47,912 bases of DNA. Origin: an uncultured Cellvibrio sp. Its GTDB lineage: Bacteria > Pseudomonadota > Gammaproteobacteria > Pseudomonadales > Cellvibrionaceae. The notes under the pieces were generated by a model. That model ran no database searches, was not told the origin of the DNA, and saw only the letters and a program-made list of their open reading frames with translations. The translations under genes were made by a program, and so were the position numbers. How positions within the stretch are numbered: position 1 is the stretch's first letter; each line of letters opens with the position of its first letter. Shown here in pieces: positions 25,721 to 34,332 of the stretch. The stretch lies in assembly GCA_946886255.1 (NCBI GenBank), contig CAMPIG010000003.1, forward strand, positions 1 to 47,912, in the 5' to 3' direction.

Positions 25721-26911
25721 ATGGCTTTTCATATCCTGGTATTGGATGCGCATCAACGTAGCGCTCTGGCCGTAACCCGCTCCCTGGGGTCTTTGCCCGA
25801 TGTGACGGTGACAACAGCTGATTCCGCAATAAATACGCTGGCCGGTTCTTCAAAATTCTCAAGCGGAAATTTGCTTAGCCCTAGCGCCGAGCTGGAGCCT
25901 GGAAAATATCTCGACTGGCTAGAGCAATATCTTGAAATACAGCGGGTTGATCTGGTTGTACCCGTGACTGAAATTACCAGCCAGTTGCTGTTGATGAATC
26001 AGCACCGTTTTGCGCATTTGCCTTTGCCTTTTGCTGATTACCCGACTGTCATGTCTTTGGCGGATAAAGGAAAATTGGTTGCCTTGGCTGAACAAACCGA
26101 TGTGCCGTGCCCGGCATCGCAATGGTTCGCGTCTGCGGCGGAGCTGGATGTCGAAAGGCAGAGTTTTCCGGTTGTGCTTAAGCCCTGTTTATCAAAGATT
26201 TACACGGGTGCAGCTTGGGTGGCTACCCGTGTGAGAGTGCTCTACTCAAAAGAAGAATTGATGGAAGAGTTGCAACAATCGCAATACTTGCTTCAAACAC
26301 CTTTCATGCTGCAAGAGTTTATCCCGGGTCACGGTGCGGGCATTTTCTGTTTATACGATCATGGCAAACCACGCGTATTTTTCGCTCATCGTCGGTTACG
26401 TGAAAAGCCCCCCCAAGGCGGTGTAAGTGTATTAAGCGAAAGTGTAGCGGTGGACCCCATCTTAAAAAGTTACGCCGATAAGCTATTAAGTGCTGTCCAG
26501 TGGCATGGTGTGGCAATGGTGGAGTTTCGCATTAACGCGGATAATGGTCAGGCTTATCTAATGGAAGTCAATACTCGCTTCTGGGGTTCTTTACAATTAG
26601 CGATAGACGCTGGAGTAAATTTCCCTCGCCTGCTTTGGGCGGCAGAGTTGGCCCGAAGCGGACATGGCGAGCCCGCGCTGCCGTTAGATAATTATCGTGT
26701 CGGGCAACGGCTGCGCTGGCTGTTGGGTGACCTGGATAGCTTGTACTTGTATCTCAAGGGAAGTTACTCATGGGCACAAAAACTGCAGAGAATTCGTCAG
26801 TTTCTTACGCCAGGCCTAGGATATACCAGACATGAGATAAATCGCTGGGGAGATCTAGGGCCAGCGCGCCATGAATTATCGCTGTACATTAAACATTTGA
26901 CGAGACGTTGA
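25721..26911 (+). CDS. ATP-grasp domain protein
   Basis: A 396-residue carboxylate-amine-ligase-like protein. An N-terminal Rossmann-like part (ILVLDAHQRSALAVTRSL) leads into an ATP-grasp core with FPVVLKPCLSKIYTG (ATP-binding lysine), TPFMLQEFIPGHGAGIFCLY, HGVAMVEFRINADNGQAYLM and the metal site EVNTRFWGSLQLAI. The C-terminal 90 residues are helical and basic. Family members join a carboxylate to an amine using ATP. Next to deacetylase and FemAB-like genes, a role in adding an amino acid or peptide to amino sugars is an attractive inference. Its stop is 1 base from the start of the deacetylase gene, so the two are certainly in one transcript. Confidence 0.8.
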   Translation: MAFHILVLDAHQRSALAVTRSLGSLPDVTVTTADSAINTLAGSSKFSSGNLLSPSAELEPGKYLDWLEQYLEIQRVDLVVPVTEITSQLLLMNQHRFAHLPLPFADYPTVMSLADKGKLVALAEQTDVPCPASQWFASAAELDVERQSFPVVLKPCLSKIYTGAAWVATRVRVLYSKEELMEELQQSQYLLQTPFMLQEFIPGHGAGIFCLYDHGKPRVFFAHRRLREKPPQGGVSVLSESVAVDPILKSYADKLLSAVQWHGVAMVEFRINADNGQAYLMEVNTRFWGSLQLAIDAGVNFPRLLWAAELARSGHGEPALPLDNYRVGQRLRWLLGDLDSLYLYLKGSYSWAQKLQRIRQFLTPGLGYTRHEINRWGDLGPARHELSLYIKHLTRR

Positions 26912-26912
26912 G

Positions 26913-27926
26913 ATGAGGGCGGTATTAAAACAATTCATCAAACCGGCATTGGTTTCTTTGGCCAGTAGTGTTGGGCCGCACACGCGAACAGGTCAGCATC
27001 CACGATTATGGTTGCTGATGTATCACCGCATCCTGCCTGATTATGATGAGCGATATTGCCAGGAAGAGCCGGGGATGCTGGTCCGGCCTGAAACACTTGA
27101 AATGCATATTCAAGAAATGAAACGGCAATTCGATCTCATGCCTTTCGCGGAATGGGTGCGTTTGAGCCAAGCAGGTTTGCCTGTCCCGACACGAGCCTGT
27201 GCCATAACATTTGATGATGGTTGGCTTGATAATTACGAATACGCCTTCCCTGTTTTGCGTGCTCACTCGGCGCCAGCAACCTTATTTGCCGTGGCAGAAA
27301 AAATTGGGACAGATTTTCAATTTTGGCCAAACATCCTCGCTGTCTTGTTGCTTCATGGAGCTAAAAAAGAACTGGAACAACACGCTGTGTTTCAGCCTTA
27401 TACTCACAAATTGACGGACAAAATTACCGCAGATCAAGTGGCTGAAGTCATCCAACGGGTAAAAGCACACATAGACGTAGACATCTTCGCTGCTCTGGAG
27501 CAGTTAAACTGGCGAGCCTTGTGTGGCAGATATGCTGGAGGTATGCCGCCAGCACTGATGAATTGGGATCAGCTGCGCGAAATGAGGCAATCCGGTCTGG
27601 TAGATGTCGGTTCGCACACCTGTACGCATCGACGCTTAACCGACGCGCTTTCGCCAGCCGAATTGGAATATGAAATTATTCATAGTAAAGACGTATTGGA
27701 ACGGCGTTTGCGGTCACCAGTAGACTTATTCTGCTTCCCCAACGGCGACTATAATGACCTTGCGTTATCATTGGTGAAACAGCACTATCGTGCTTCTGTG
27801 ACGACGCAACGCGGAATCAACCGAGCTGATAAGCTGAACATTCATGAGCTAACCCGCATTGGTCTGCATGATGAGGTGAGTTCTAGTCGACGACTATTTC
27901 GTGCACGACTGTCCGGCTGGGTTTGA
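26913..27926 (+). CDS. Polysaccharide deacetylase, CE4 family
   Basis: A 337-residue NodB-homology protein. It has the substrate-side motif LLMYHRILPDY, the metal-binding TFDDGWLDNY (catalytic base Asp, metal Asp) and HxxxH as SHTCTHRRL; FCFPNGDYND corresponds to motif 3. Insertions between residues about 135 and 205 are as in exosortase-associated deacetylases. It probably removes acetyl groups from N-acetylated sugars, on EPS or on a lipid-linked intermediate. There is no classical signal peptide, although residues 8-20 are mildly hydrophobic; localisation is uncertain. The ATG at 26913 almost abuts the ATP-grasp stop. Confidence 0.87.
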   Translation: MRAVLKQFIKPALVSLASSVGPHTRTGQHPRLWLLMYHRILPDYDERYCQEEPGMLVRPETLEMHIQEMKRQFDLMPFAEWVRLSQAGLPVPTRACAITFDDGWLDNYEYAFPVLRAHSAPATLFAVAEKIGTDFQFWPNILAVLLLHGAKKELEQHAVFQPYTHKLTDKITADQVAEVIQRVKAHIDVDIFAALEQLNWRALCGRYAGGMPPALMNWDQLREMRQSGLVDVGSHTCTHRRLTDALSPAELEYEIIHSKDVLERRLRSPVDLFCFPNGDYNDLALSLVKQHYRASVTTQRGINRADKLNIHELTRIGLHDEVSSSRRLFRARLSGWV

Positions 27927-28007
27927 TAAAAATAATTACCGATAAGAAGATTGCAAACAATTGGACGAAACAGGTTTTTTCTTAGAGTTGCAGAAGACAG
28001 GGGTGCG

Positions 28008-29012
28008 ATGAACCACTTATTGCTACAGGCAATGACCAATAAATACGTTGATCGTTGGATGACGAAGCTCATAGGGCCGTTTGTGACGATTTATACTTTG
28101 CATCGCCCTAATCCTGCCAATCATTCTTTTCACGGTGTAGATGAAGAGTTGCTGGATCGAAGCCTGCAATTTGCCGTTGAGCGTGGCTATCAATTCGCAT
28201 CAATAGATGAGTTAGTCGAGTCTGCTGTCAAAAGGCAGGAGCTGGTCCACCCAACATTATGCTTTACCCTGGATGATGGGTATGCCGATCAGGTTGCACG
28301 TCTGGTGCCTGTGCTTCTCAAGCATCAGGCAAAACCAACGCTATTTACCATTACAGATTTTGTTGACCGAGTGGATTGGCCATGGGATGCGAAAGTATCC
28401 TATGTAATCTGGAACACGCATCTAACCCAGTTCAAAATGGAAAGTGCCGGTAAACAACTTGAGTTAAATTGCTCCAGTGCGGGGCATCGGGTCAATGCTA
28501 GAAGGGCTCTGTCTCAACATGCCAAAACCCTCAATAAACAAGCCTTACATAATTTCCTGCAGCAGTTGCAAGATATATGTGGCGTGAATGTTCCAGAAAG
28601 AGCCCCCGAGGAGTATGCACCGGCAACCTGGGAGGAATTGCGCACCTATGAACAACGAGGCCTGCGCGTGGGTGCACATTCGCGTTCTCATCTGGTATTC
28701 AGCGCTTTAAGCGATGAGGAGATAGTGCAAGAGCTGACGTATTCCAAACAGCGGATCGAGAGTGAGCTTAATAATTCATCGCGGGTGTTTTGTTATCCTT
28801 CCGGTACCGCGCGCGATTTTTCGGCTACGCACCCGCGCCTGGTAGAGCAAGTTGGTTTCTCATCGGCTATTACGACAATATCCAAGCCTACAAATCTGCA
28901 TATGATTCGCAATAATCTATACCGAATTGATCGAATTGGCTTTCCGGAAACCTTTGATAAATTTGTTCGCTATTCATCCTGGATCGAGGTGCTCAGGAAC
29001 AAGCTGTCCTGA
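28008..29012 (+). CDS. Second polysaccharide deacetylase-like protein, CE4 family
   Basis: A 334-residue CE4 protein from the ATG at 28008, preferred because it follows a GGGG-rich site; an in-frame TTG at 27951 is less likely. Motifs are FVTIYTLHRPN, CFTLDDGYADQVARLVPVLL (DD metal/catalytic pair), GAHSRSHLVFSAL (HxxxH) and VFCYPSGTARDF. The overall plan is like the preceding deacetylase, but sequence identity appears low, so this is an old paralogue or separate recruitment. Two deacetylases in tandem could act on different residues of the repeat or at different stages. The final histidine motif near the C-terminus seen in fully active CE4 enzymes is not obvious (HMIRNNLYRIDRIG). Confidence 0.83.
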   Translation: MNHLLLQAMTNKYVDRWMTKLIGPFVTIYTLHRPNPANHSFHGVDEELLDRSLQFAVERGYQFASIDELVESAVKRQELVHPTLCFTLDDGYADQVARLVPVLLKHQAKPTLFTITDFVDRVDWPWDAKVSYVIWNTHLTQFKMESAGKQLELNCSSAGHRVNARRALSQHAKTLNKQALHNFLQQLQDICGVNVPERAPEEYAPATWEELRTYEQRGLRVGAHSRSHLVFSALSDEEIVQELTYSKQRIESELNNSSRVFCYPSGTARDFSATHPRLVEQVGFSSAITTISKPTNLHMIRNNLYRIDRIGFPETFDKFVRYSSWIEVLRNKLS

Positions 29013-29088
29013 GGCTTGACGATTAATAACATCATCTCCTTATTATAAATATCAATACCTGACAATGTGTATTGATTAAGGTAAAACA

Positions 29089-30486
29089 ATGGATGTAAAA
29101 ACATTTCTAGCTGCGCCGGAGTTGAATCTGGCTTCACTCGGCATTTCAGCCTCGGAAACCCGGGGTCTTGAGCTGTTGAAGCTGACCGAAATATTGGTGG
29201 AGCTTAAAGCCTGCTTAAAAGAGGCAAAAAAGAATAAAGCCGAGGTGGCACGTCAATTCAAGACGCTGGATCAAGTATCAAATCAGCGTGAACCTTTGAT
29301 TGCTGCTATGCAGTTGGTATCTACGGAAATTAAAGAGATTGAGGAAAAGCTTAAGGCAACTGAAAATTCCTTAGCGAATGCATTGCTGACAGATCAGTCG
29401 CAAGATGTACCAATATCCCCTTTTGTAATCATTCCCCAGGAGCAATATTATACCGGGAGCTACACCGTTCGTGAGTTAGAAATGATGGAGTGGCAATTGT
29501 GGCTGGATTTTTTATCGACTACTTGCACGTCTGCATACCATCAACCTGTATGGGCTGAACTCATAAAAAGATCTTTTTCCCACTCGACCCGCATATGGAT
29601 TGCTATAGCGTCTGATGGAAAAATTATCGGTGGTGTGCCATTAACTTTTTTTTCCAGCAGATTGTTTGGACGATTTGCGGTTTCTATTCCTTACTTTAAC
29701 TACGGTGGTGTCATTACGAATTGGATTAATGTAGCCCGAGATATAATCCAGCATCTGAAAACTGTGTGTGTTAATGAAAAATTAGCGCATATAGAGATTC
29801 GCAGCATGCAGCCGCATCTTGCGGAGCAATGCTCGAACAAAAAAGCATCGATGATATTGGCCTTGCCTGACAGTGAAAATACGCTTGACGAGCACCTAGG
29901 GGCGAAGGTGCGGGCGCAGTATAAGAAAACAGAAGAATACCAGCCACAAATAAAGTTTGGAAAGCTGGAACTGCTGGACGATTTTTATAAAGTCTTCGCC
30001 CAAAATATGCGTGATCTCGGTACTCCCGTTTATGCCAAGCAATGGTTTTCTAATATATTGTCGGAAGCGAAAATAAACTCCCTCGTTGTTGTTGTCTATG
30101 TACACCAAAAGCCGGTAGCTACCGGCTTTTTAGTCGGTTATAAGGGGATGCTGGAAATTCCGTGGGCGTCCACTATCAAACAAGCCAATACGATGAACGC
30201 CAATATGTGGATGTATCGGCAGATTTTAGGTTATGCAATTCGCGAAGGTTATCAATTTTTTGACTTTGGTCGCTCTACTCGTGATGCAGGGACCTATAAG
30301 TTCAAGAAACAATGGGGCGCTAAGCCCTATACGCATTACTGGTATTATCTGTTTCCTGAAGGTGGCGCTATACCGGAATTAAATCCCGATAATCCTAAAT
30401 ATAAACTGATGATCAATGTATGGAAAAAGATGCCAGTCTGGCTCACCAAAGTCATTGGTCCGCCGATAGTTGCCAACCTTCCTTGA
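29089..30486 (+). CDS. FemAB-like GNAT-fold transferase with N-terminal coiled coil (exosortase-system TIGR03019-like)
   Basis: A 465-residue protein in two parts. Residues about 25-105 are charged heptad-like sequence (VELKACLKEAKKNKAEVARQ, IKEIEEKLKATENSLANALL) ending in a Pro-rich joint. In pattern this looks like the two-helix tRNA-binding arm of seryl-tRNA synthetase. Residues about 125-450 match the exosortase-linked FemAB-related group: TSAYHQPVWAELIKRSF, VSIPYFNYGGVITN, AKVRAQYKKTEEYQPQIKFG, YAKQWFSNILSE, MNANMWMYRQILGYAIREGY, FFDFGRSTRDAGTYKFKKQW. FemAB enzymes transfer amino acids from tRNA in peptidoglycan synthesis; here an amino-acyl or acyl transfer to the EPS is inferred. The usual length is about 330-350 residues, so the coiled coil is extra. 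A perfect palindrome lies inside the gene. Confidence 0.82.
   Translation: MDVKTFLAAPELNLASLGISASETRGLELLKLTEILVELKACLKEAKKNKAEVARQFKTLDQVSNQREPLIAAMQLVSTEIKEIEEKLKATENSLANALLTDQSQDVPISPFVIIPQEQYYTGSYTVRELEMMEWQLWLDFLSTTCTSAYHQPVWAELIKRSFSHSTRIWIAIASDGKIIGGVPLTFFSSRLFGRFAVSIPYFNYGGVITNWINVARDIIQHLKTVCVNEKLAHIEIRSMQPHLAEQCSNKKASMILALPDSENTLDEHLGAKVRAQYKKTEEYQPQIKFGKLELLDDFYKVFAQNMRDLGTPVYAKQWFSNILSEAKINSLVVVVYVHQKPVATGFLVGYKGMLEIPWASTIKQANTMNANMWMYRQILGYAIREGYQFFDFGRSTRDAGTYKFKKQWGAKPYTHYWYYLFPEGGAIPELNPDNPKYKLMINVWKKMPVWLTKVIGPPIVANLP
30107..30130. repeat. 24-base perfect palindrome with terminator-like form inside the FemAB-like gene
   Basis: Four A, GCCGGTAGCT, ACCGGCTTTT: the sequence equals its own reverse complement over 24 bases. 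As RNA it gives a GC-rich stem with an AGCT loop followed by five U on the plus strand (30127-30131), the form of a rho-independent terminator. It encodes ordinary protein sequence (QKPVATGF). Confidence 0.6.
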
Positions 30487-30492
30487 TCCAAT

Positions 30493-31545
30493 TTAGGTTT
30501 TCCTAAGCAACGACTGCAATCTATAGATCTGTTTTAACCAATTACTTCTAACCAACAGCAAGCTTGCAAATTCATCGGACCGATTAACCAGTTTTTTCTT
30601 ATAATCGCTATTCTTCCCTTTGCCGGCCATAAAATCATAAAATTCAATGGCAGGATTATCAAATGCTGCTTCAATCTGGTAGCCAAAATGCAAGGTTCCC
30701 AACGCAACGGATTTACAGAAGTTTTCCAGGTAGCCGCTTTGAAAATTATATTGCCGTCCCTGATAACGAATGTCGAAGACAACAGAGACAGGCGTGTCAG
30801 ATACACTCATGACGGAGAAATCCACTTCGTAACCTTGGGCTGTCGAGTGATCCAAAAACAAGTTGATGAAGTCACGGTTTCTGCCACGGTAGCAAGCTTT
30901 TCCCCAGCGACGTAGATGGAAGTCATTAAGTAGCTGAAAAAACGCCGTGCGATCAGGCCAGATATTCTGGGTTCTCACCGTGCCTTGGTTGTTTAGATGT
31001 TGCCGACGATTGAATAGTCGTAGTCGTGTATGTTTTCCCAGATTACTCAAATAAGTTGCGAAATCCTGCTGGCGCAAATCAATTGCATAGGTGGGTTCAA
31101 TTTCTGCATGAATGACATCTAGCTGGCGGGCTCTGGCGGCCTGCAGTAGCAAATAGTAAGTAGGCGATGAGCGCAATACATCGGCGATGTAGAATTGGTC
31201 CCAGGAGCATTGAAGAGCGTTGTCCAGATAGCGTGTAATGGTTTTGGATAAATGTTTATCTTCGTTGCCAAAAAAGAAATATTCACTGCGAATGCCAGGC
31301 ATTTCTCTTGTAGAAATCCCTAAGGGAAACGCGTTAATAATTGGCAGAATTTTACCTTTATAAGTGCGCGTGCGCACGATCTTGTCTTCAAGCGTTGTGC
31401 CAAAGGGTAATGAAACAAAATCTTCGGATGATCGTACGGCGGGATGCGTCCCCCAGGTTTCATTCCATGCCGTCAACCAGGCAGATGAACGAAACAATCC
31501 TGGTTGATGACTGATGGGGAAAAAATCGGACGGAGCTTGCGTCAT
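30493..31545 (-). CDS. GNAT-fold acetyltransferase-like protein (FemAB/CelD/BioF2-like)
   Basis: A 350-residue protein from the ATG at 31545; a GTG four codons upstream is possible but the ATG has a GGAT site at the right distance. It resembles the PF13480-type GNAT proteins of EPS loci (Bcs/CelD-like): FLPISHQP-type start (FFPISHQPGLFRSSAWLTAW), YLSNLGKHTRLRLFNRRQHL, FFQLLNDFHLRRWGKACYRG, VSVVFDIRYQGRQYNFQSGY, SVALGTLHFGYQIEAAFDN and YDFMAGKGKNSDYKKKL. The likely role is acyl or amino-acyl transfer to a sugar during EPS building. It converges on the FemAB-like gene with 6 bases between stops. The two share fold features but are clearly different subfamilies. Confidence 0.72.
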   Translation of the reverse strand: MTQAPSDFFPISHQPGLFRSSAWLTAWNETWGTHPAVRSSEDFVSLPFGTTLEDKIVRTRTYKGKILPIINAFPLGISTREMPGIRSEYFFFGNEDKHLSKTITRYLDNALQCSWDQFYIADVLRSSPTYYLLLQAARARQLDVIHAEIEPTYAIDLRQQDFATYLSNLGKHTRLRLFNRRQHLNNQGTVRTQNIWPDRTAFFQLLNDFHLRRWGKACYRGRNRDFINLFLDHSTAQGYEVDFSVMSVSDTPVSVVFDIRYQGRQYNFQSGYLENFCKSVALGTLHFGYQIEAAFDNPAIEFYDFMAGKGKNSDYKKKLVNRSDEFASLLLVRSNWLKQIYRLQSLLRKT

Positions 31546-31644
31546 ATGGATATCCACAGGTTACCGCTCAATTGCCATCACATCGCATACTAGTAAGAGC
31601 AACAACACGTTGGTTCAGTTTATCCAGATTCGGCATCAAGAAAG

Positions 31645-34263
31645 TTAAAGTCGTGCTTTGGCGGTAGCCAAATGCTCCTGAATCTCTTGGTTATCCGGTG
31701 CTGCCTGAGCAGCCTTTTCCAGAATCCCGTGGCCTTGTTGCACCGCGCCGCTTTCGACCAGTAGCCATCCGTATGTATCGAGAATGGCGGCGCTATTGGG
31801 GGCCAGTTCATAAGCGCGCTTGGCGAGTTCGAGAGCTCGGGGATCTTTTTGTTCGTAATAAATCCAGGCGAGATTGTTGAGGGCAGCGGGCATCTGCGGA
31901 GCCAACTCCAGGGTTTGTTCATACCATTTGACTGCGTCGGCCATATTTTTAGTGCGCTGTGCGGCCATGGCTTTGATTAATACAGGTTTGGCGCTTTCAG
32001 GGAGTTTTTGTAGCCATTCGTCTACAAAAGCATCGGCTTGTTGAGGCTCATTTTTTTGATAATGATTAAAAAGTGCTTCCGCAGCTGTATCGTTAGGTGC
32101 AGATTGCCAGGATTGTCGATAGAGCTGGAGTGCCTCCTCAGGCTTTTTCTCTGCAATACGAATCATGGCTTGTAAATTAAAACGTGGAGCTTGATTGGTT
32201 TGTGTTGCCGCCAGTTGATCTAATAATTTCTGCGCTTCAGAGGTATCTCCAGTAACCAATTCAGCCTGAACCATGCTGGCCACATAGCGGATGTTGTCAG
32301 GAAATAATTTCAGCGCACGCAGCAAAAAGGTGTTGGCTTCATCAAAGTGCTTTTGCGCCAGCAGGATTGTGCCTTGCTGATGATATAAATTGGCGGCCAG
32401 TTGTTTTACCGGCATGCTGTTCCCACTGCGCGCCAAGGCAGTTTCTATATGGGTGATGGCTTGTTGAATATTATTTTGTGCTACGTGAATGCGGGCTAAC
32501 ATCACTGAAGGTTGCCATTGCTGACTTCCTTCTTCGAGTTCATTCAGAAAAGTAATAGCCTCGCGATTACGCTTTAGTTCTTGCATTAGCTTCAACCAGT
32601 GGCCATAAGCGGGAATCATGGCCGGGTCAGCCTTCAGGGCTGACTGCCAGGATTCTGCCGCTTGTTGTGGTTGTTGTTGATCAGTATAAATCTGTGCGAG
32701 GCCCGCATAGGCGAATTGCTTTTCGCGGTTGTCCGGATGGGCAATGGCTTTTTCGAAAGCGCGCTGCGCTTGGGGGAGGCTTTTCTCTTCATAGGCTAAC
32801 CAGCCGGCGAGAAAATCGCCGCGCGGATTGTCAGGAAATTGCTGCTGAAATGCGTTGATCAATCGTTTGACTTCCGCTTGTTGACCATTGGCGATCAATG
32901 CATGGAAATAACTTTGCTGGATGATGATATCGAGCGGCATTTCGGCATAGGCTTTTTGCAATTGCGCTAGGGCCTGTTCAGTATTTTCCAAAGCGAAATA
33001 ACGTTTGGCCAAGGCGATTCGTAAACGTTGTTGCGAGGCATCCAGAGCAAGGCTTTTTTCCAGGGCCAGTGCGCCCTCATTACTTTTGGCATCCCGATCC
33101 AGCAAGGCAAGGCCGTAACTGGCAAGGAGCGCGGGATTCTGCGGCTGATTGTCGCTGGCCATCTTGAGCAAGGTCAGCGCTTCGTCGTCCTGATCAGCGC
33201 GCAGCTTTGTCAATACAGCGGTTTGGATCAGGCTGGTCGAGGCGGTCTCAGGATCGATGTACTGATCAAATAATTCTGCGGCACTTTCATCGCGTCCAAG
33301 CTGATGTTGCACCAGACCCAGCAATGTTCCGGTGGTGGAGTTCTGTGGGAACTCTTCATGCAGTTTTGTTAAAACTGTTTCGGCGTCCGCGTAATTACCG
33401 TCTTGATAAAGTGCCAGTGCTTCATTAAAGCGCTGTTGTGCGGAATGGCTTTCGGGATTCGCTTCCGATAATAATTTCTGATAAGCATAAGCCTCGCTGG
33501 TACGCCCTTCGCGAATCAATACGTCGGTTAGTTGATTCAATACCATGATGCGTTGCGCAGTCATGATATCGGTGTTGCCAAGGGTCGTCAGGGCGCGCGT
33601 GAAATGCTTTTCGGCTTTTGCCAGATCATTTTGGTAAAGCGCAATTTCGCCCCGCAAAATTAATGCATCAAAATGATCAGGGTTTTGATCGAGGAATTGT
33701 GTAAGGTTTTTAGCTGCGGCTTCACTTTCACCGTTAGCCAACGCCCAACGCGCACGCAAGAGTTCGACATCAAGCTGGCTATTTTCATGTTGTGCCAGCT
33801 GCGCGAGCGTGGTGTCAAAACCGCTGCGATCACCCAGTGGAATTTGCGCACGCCCGCGCAGGATCCACTGTTGATATTGCGCGGCCGGATCTTGTGCGGT
33901 GTGCTCGTTCAGAACTTCAATCGTTGAGCGGTACTTTTGGGTATTCAAATAAGCTTCTGCAAGCAGAGTGCTGGTTTCCGGGTGGCGAGCGACGACATTT
34001 TCAAGTAAGTCCTGGGTCGCGCCATAAGCGCCCATATGGTTGTAGATGCGCGCCAGCGCCGTATAACCGGCAGCGTTTTCCGGCTGTAATTGGATAGCAT
34101 TTTTGGCTTCGATCATAGCCGCACGCAATTGGCCCTGCTGGGTGTAAGCATCGGCAGCGCGCAAGTGTCGTTCAACATTGGCGGCCTGTTCGGCCTCTTT
34201 GTTGCCGCAGCCGGCTATCAATAAAGCCAACCCGATGCCGGCGATGATGTTGAGACATTTCAT
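31645..34263 (-). CDS. prsT: TPR-repeat lipoprotein, PrsT-like (exosortase system)
   Basis: An 872-residue lipoprotein from the ATG at 34263, which follows an AGGAT site; ten in-frame upstream codons are probably not translated. The signal peptide MKCLNIIAGIGLALLIAGC gives a lipobox with Cys at residue 19. The rest is a long chain of tetratricopeptide repeats, for example LRAADAYTQQGQLRAAMIEA, AAMIEAKNAIQLQPENAAGY, AEKHFTRALTTLG and AALNNLAWIYYEQKDPRALE near the end. Length, lipobox and neighbours (PrsK and PrsR immediately upstream) match the PEP-CTERM-system TPR lipoprotein family. It likely serves as a periplasmic/outer-membrane scaffold for EPS export or protein sorting. A weak 4-base hairpin precedes it after the PrsR stop. 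Confidence 0.88.
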   Translation of the reverse strand: MKCLNIIAGIGLALLIAGCGNKEAEQAANVERHLRAADAYTQQGQLRAAMIEAKNAIQLQPENAAGYTALARIYNHMGAYGATQDLLENVVARHPETSTLLAEAYLNTQKYRSTIEVLNEHTAQDPAAQYQQWILRGRAQIPLGDRSGFDTTLAQLAQHENSQLDVELLRARWALANGESEAAAKNLTQFLDQNPDHFDALILRGEIALYQNDLAKAEKHFTRALTTLGNTDIMTAQRIMVLNQLTDVLIREGRTSEAYAYQKLLSEANPESHSAQQRFNEALALYQDGNYADAETVLTKLHEEFPQNSTTGTLLGLVQHQLGRDESAAELFDQYIDPETASTSLIQTAVLTKLRADQDDEALTLLKMASDNQPQNPALLASYGLALLDRDAKSNEGALALEKSLALDASQQRLRIALAKRYFALENTEQALAQLQKAYAEMPLDIIIQQSYFHALIANGQQAEVKRLINAFQQQFPDNPRGDFLAGWLAYEEKSLPQAQRAFEKAIAHPDNREKQFAYAGLAQIYTDQQQPQQAAESWQSALKADPAMIPAYGHWLKLMQELKRNREAITFLNELEEGSQQWQPSVMLARIHVAQNNIQQAITHIETALARSGNSMPVKQLAANLYHQQGTILLAQKHFDEANTFLLRALKLFPDNIRYVASMVQAELVTGDTSEAQKLLDQLAATQTNQAPRFNLQAMIRIAEKKPEEALQLYRQSWQSAPNDTAAEALFNHYQKNEPQQADAFVDEWLQKLPESAKPVLIKAMAAQRTKNMADAVKWYEQTLELAPQMPAALNNLAWIYYEQKDPRALELAKRAYELAPNSAAILDTYGWLLVESGAVQQGHGILEKAAQAAPDNQEIQEHLATAKARL

Positions 34264-34332
34264 GATAATCCTGTTCCGTGATGAGATTCGCAATAACTGA
34301 TGCAGTCGCGCATAGGTGCGGCGTTAAACCGC

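Noticed and set aside
34300..34332. Small GCGG/CCGC hairpin between the PrsR-like and PrsT-like genes as a terminator
   Set aside because: The stem is only 4 bases and there is no T-run; the genes are probably co-transcribed.
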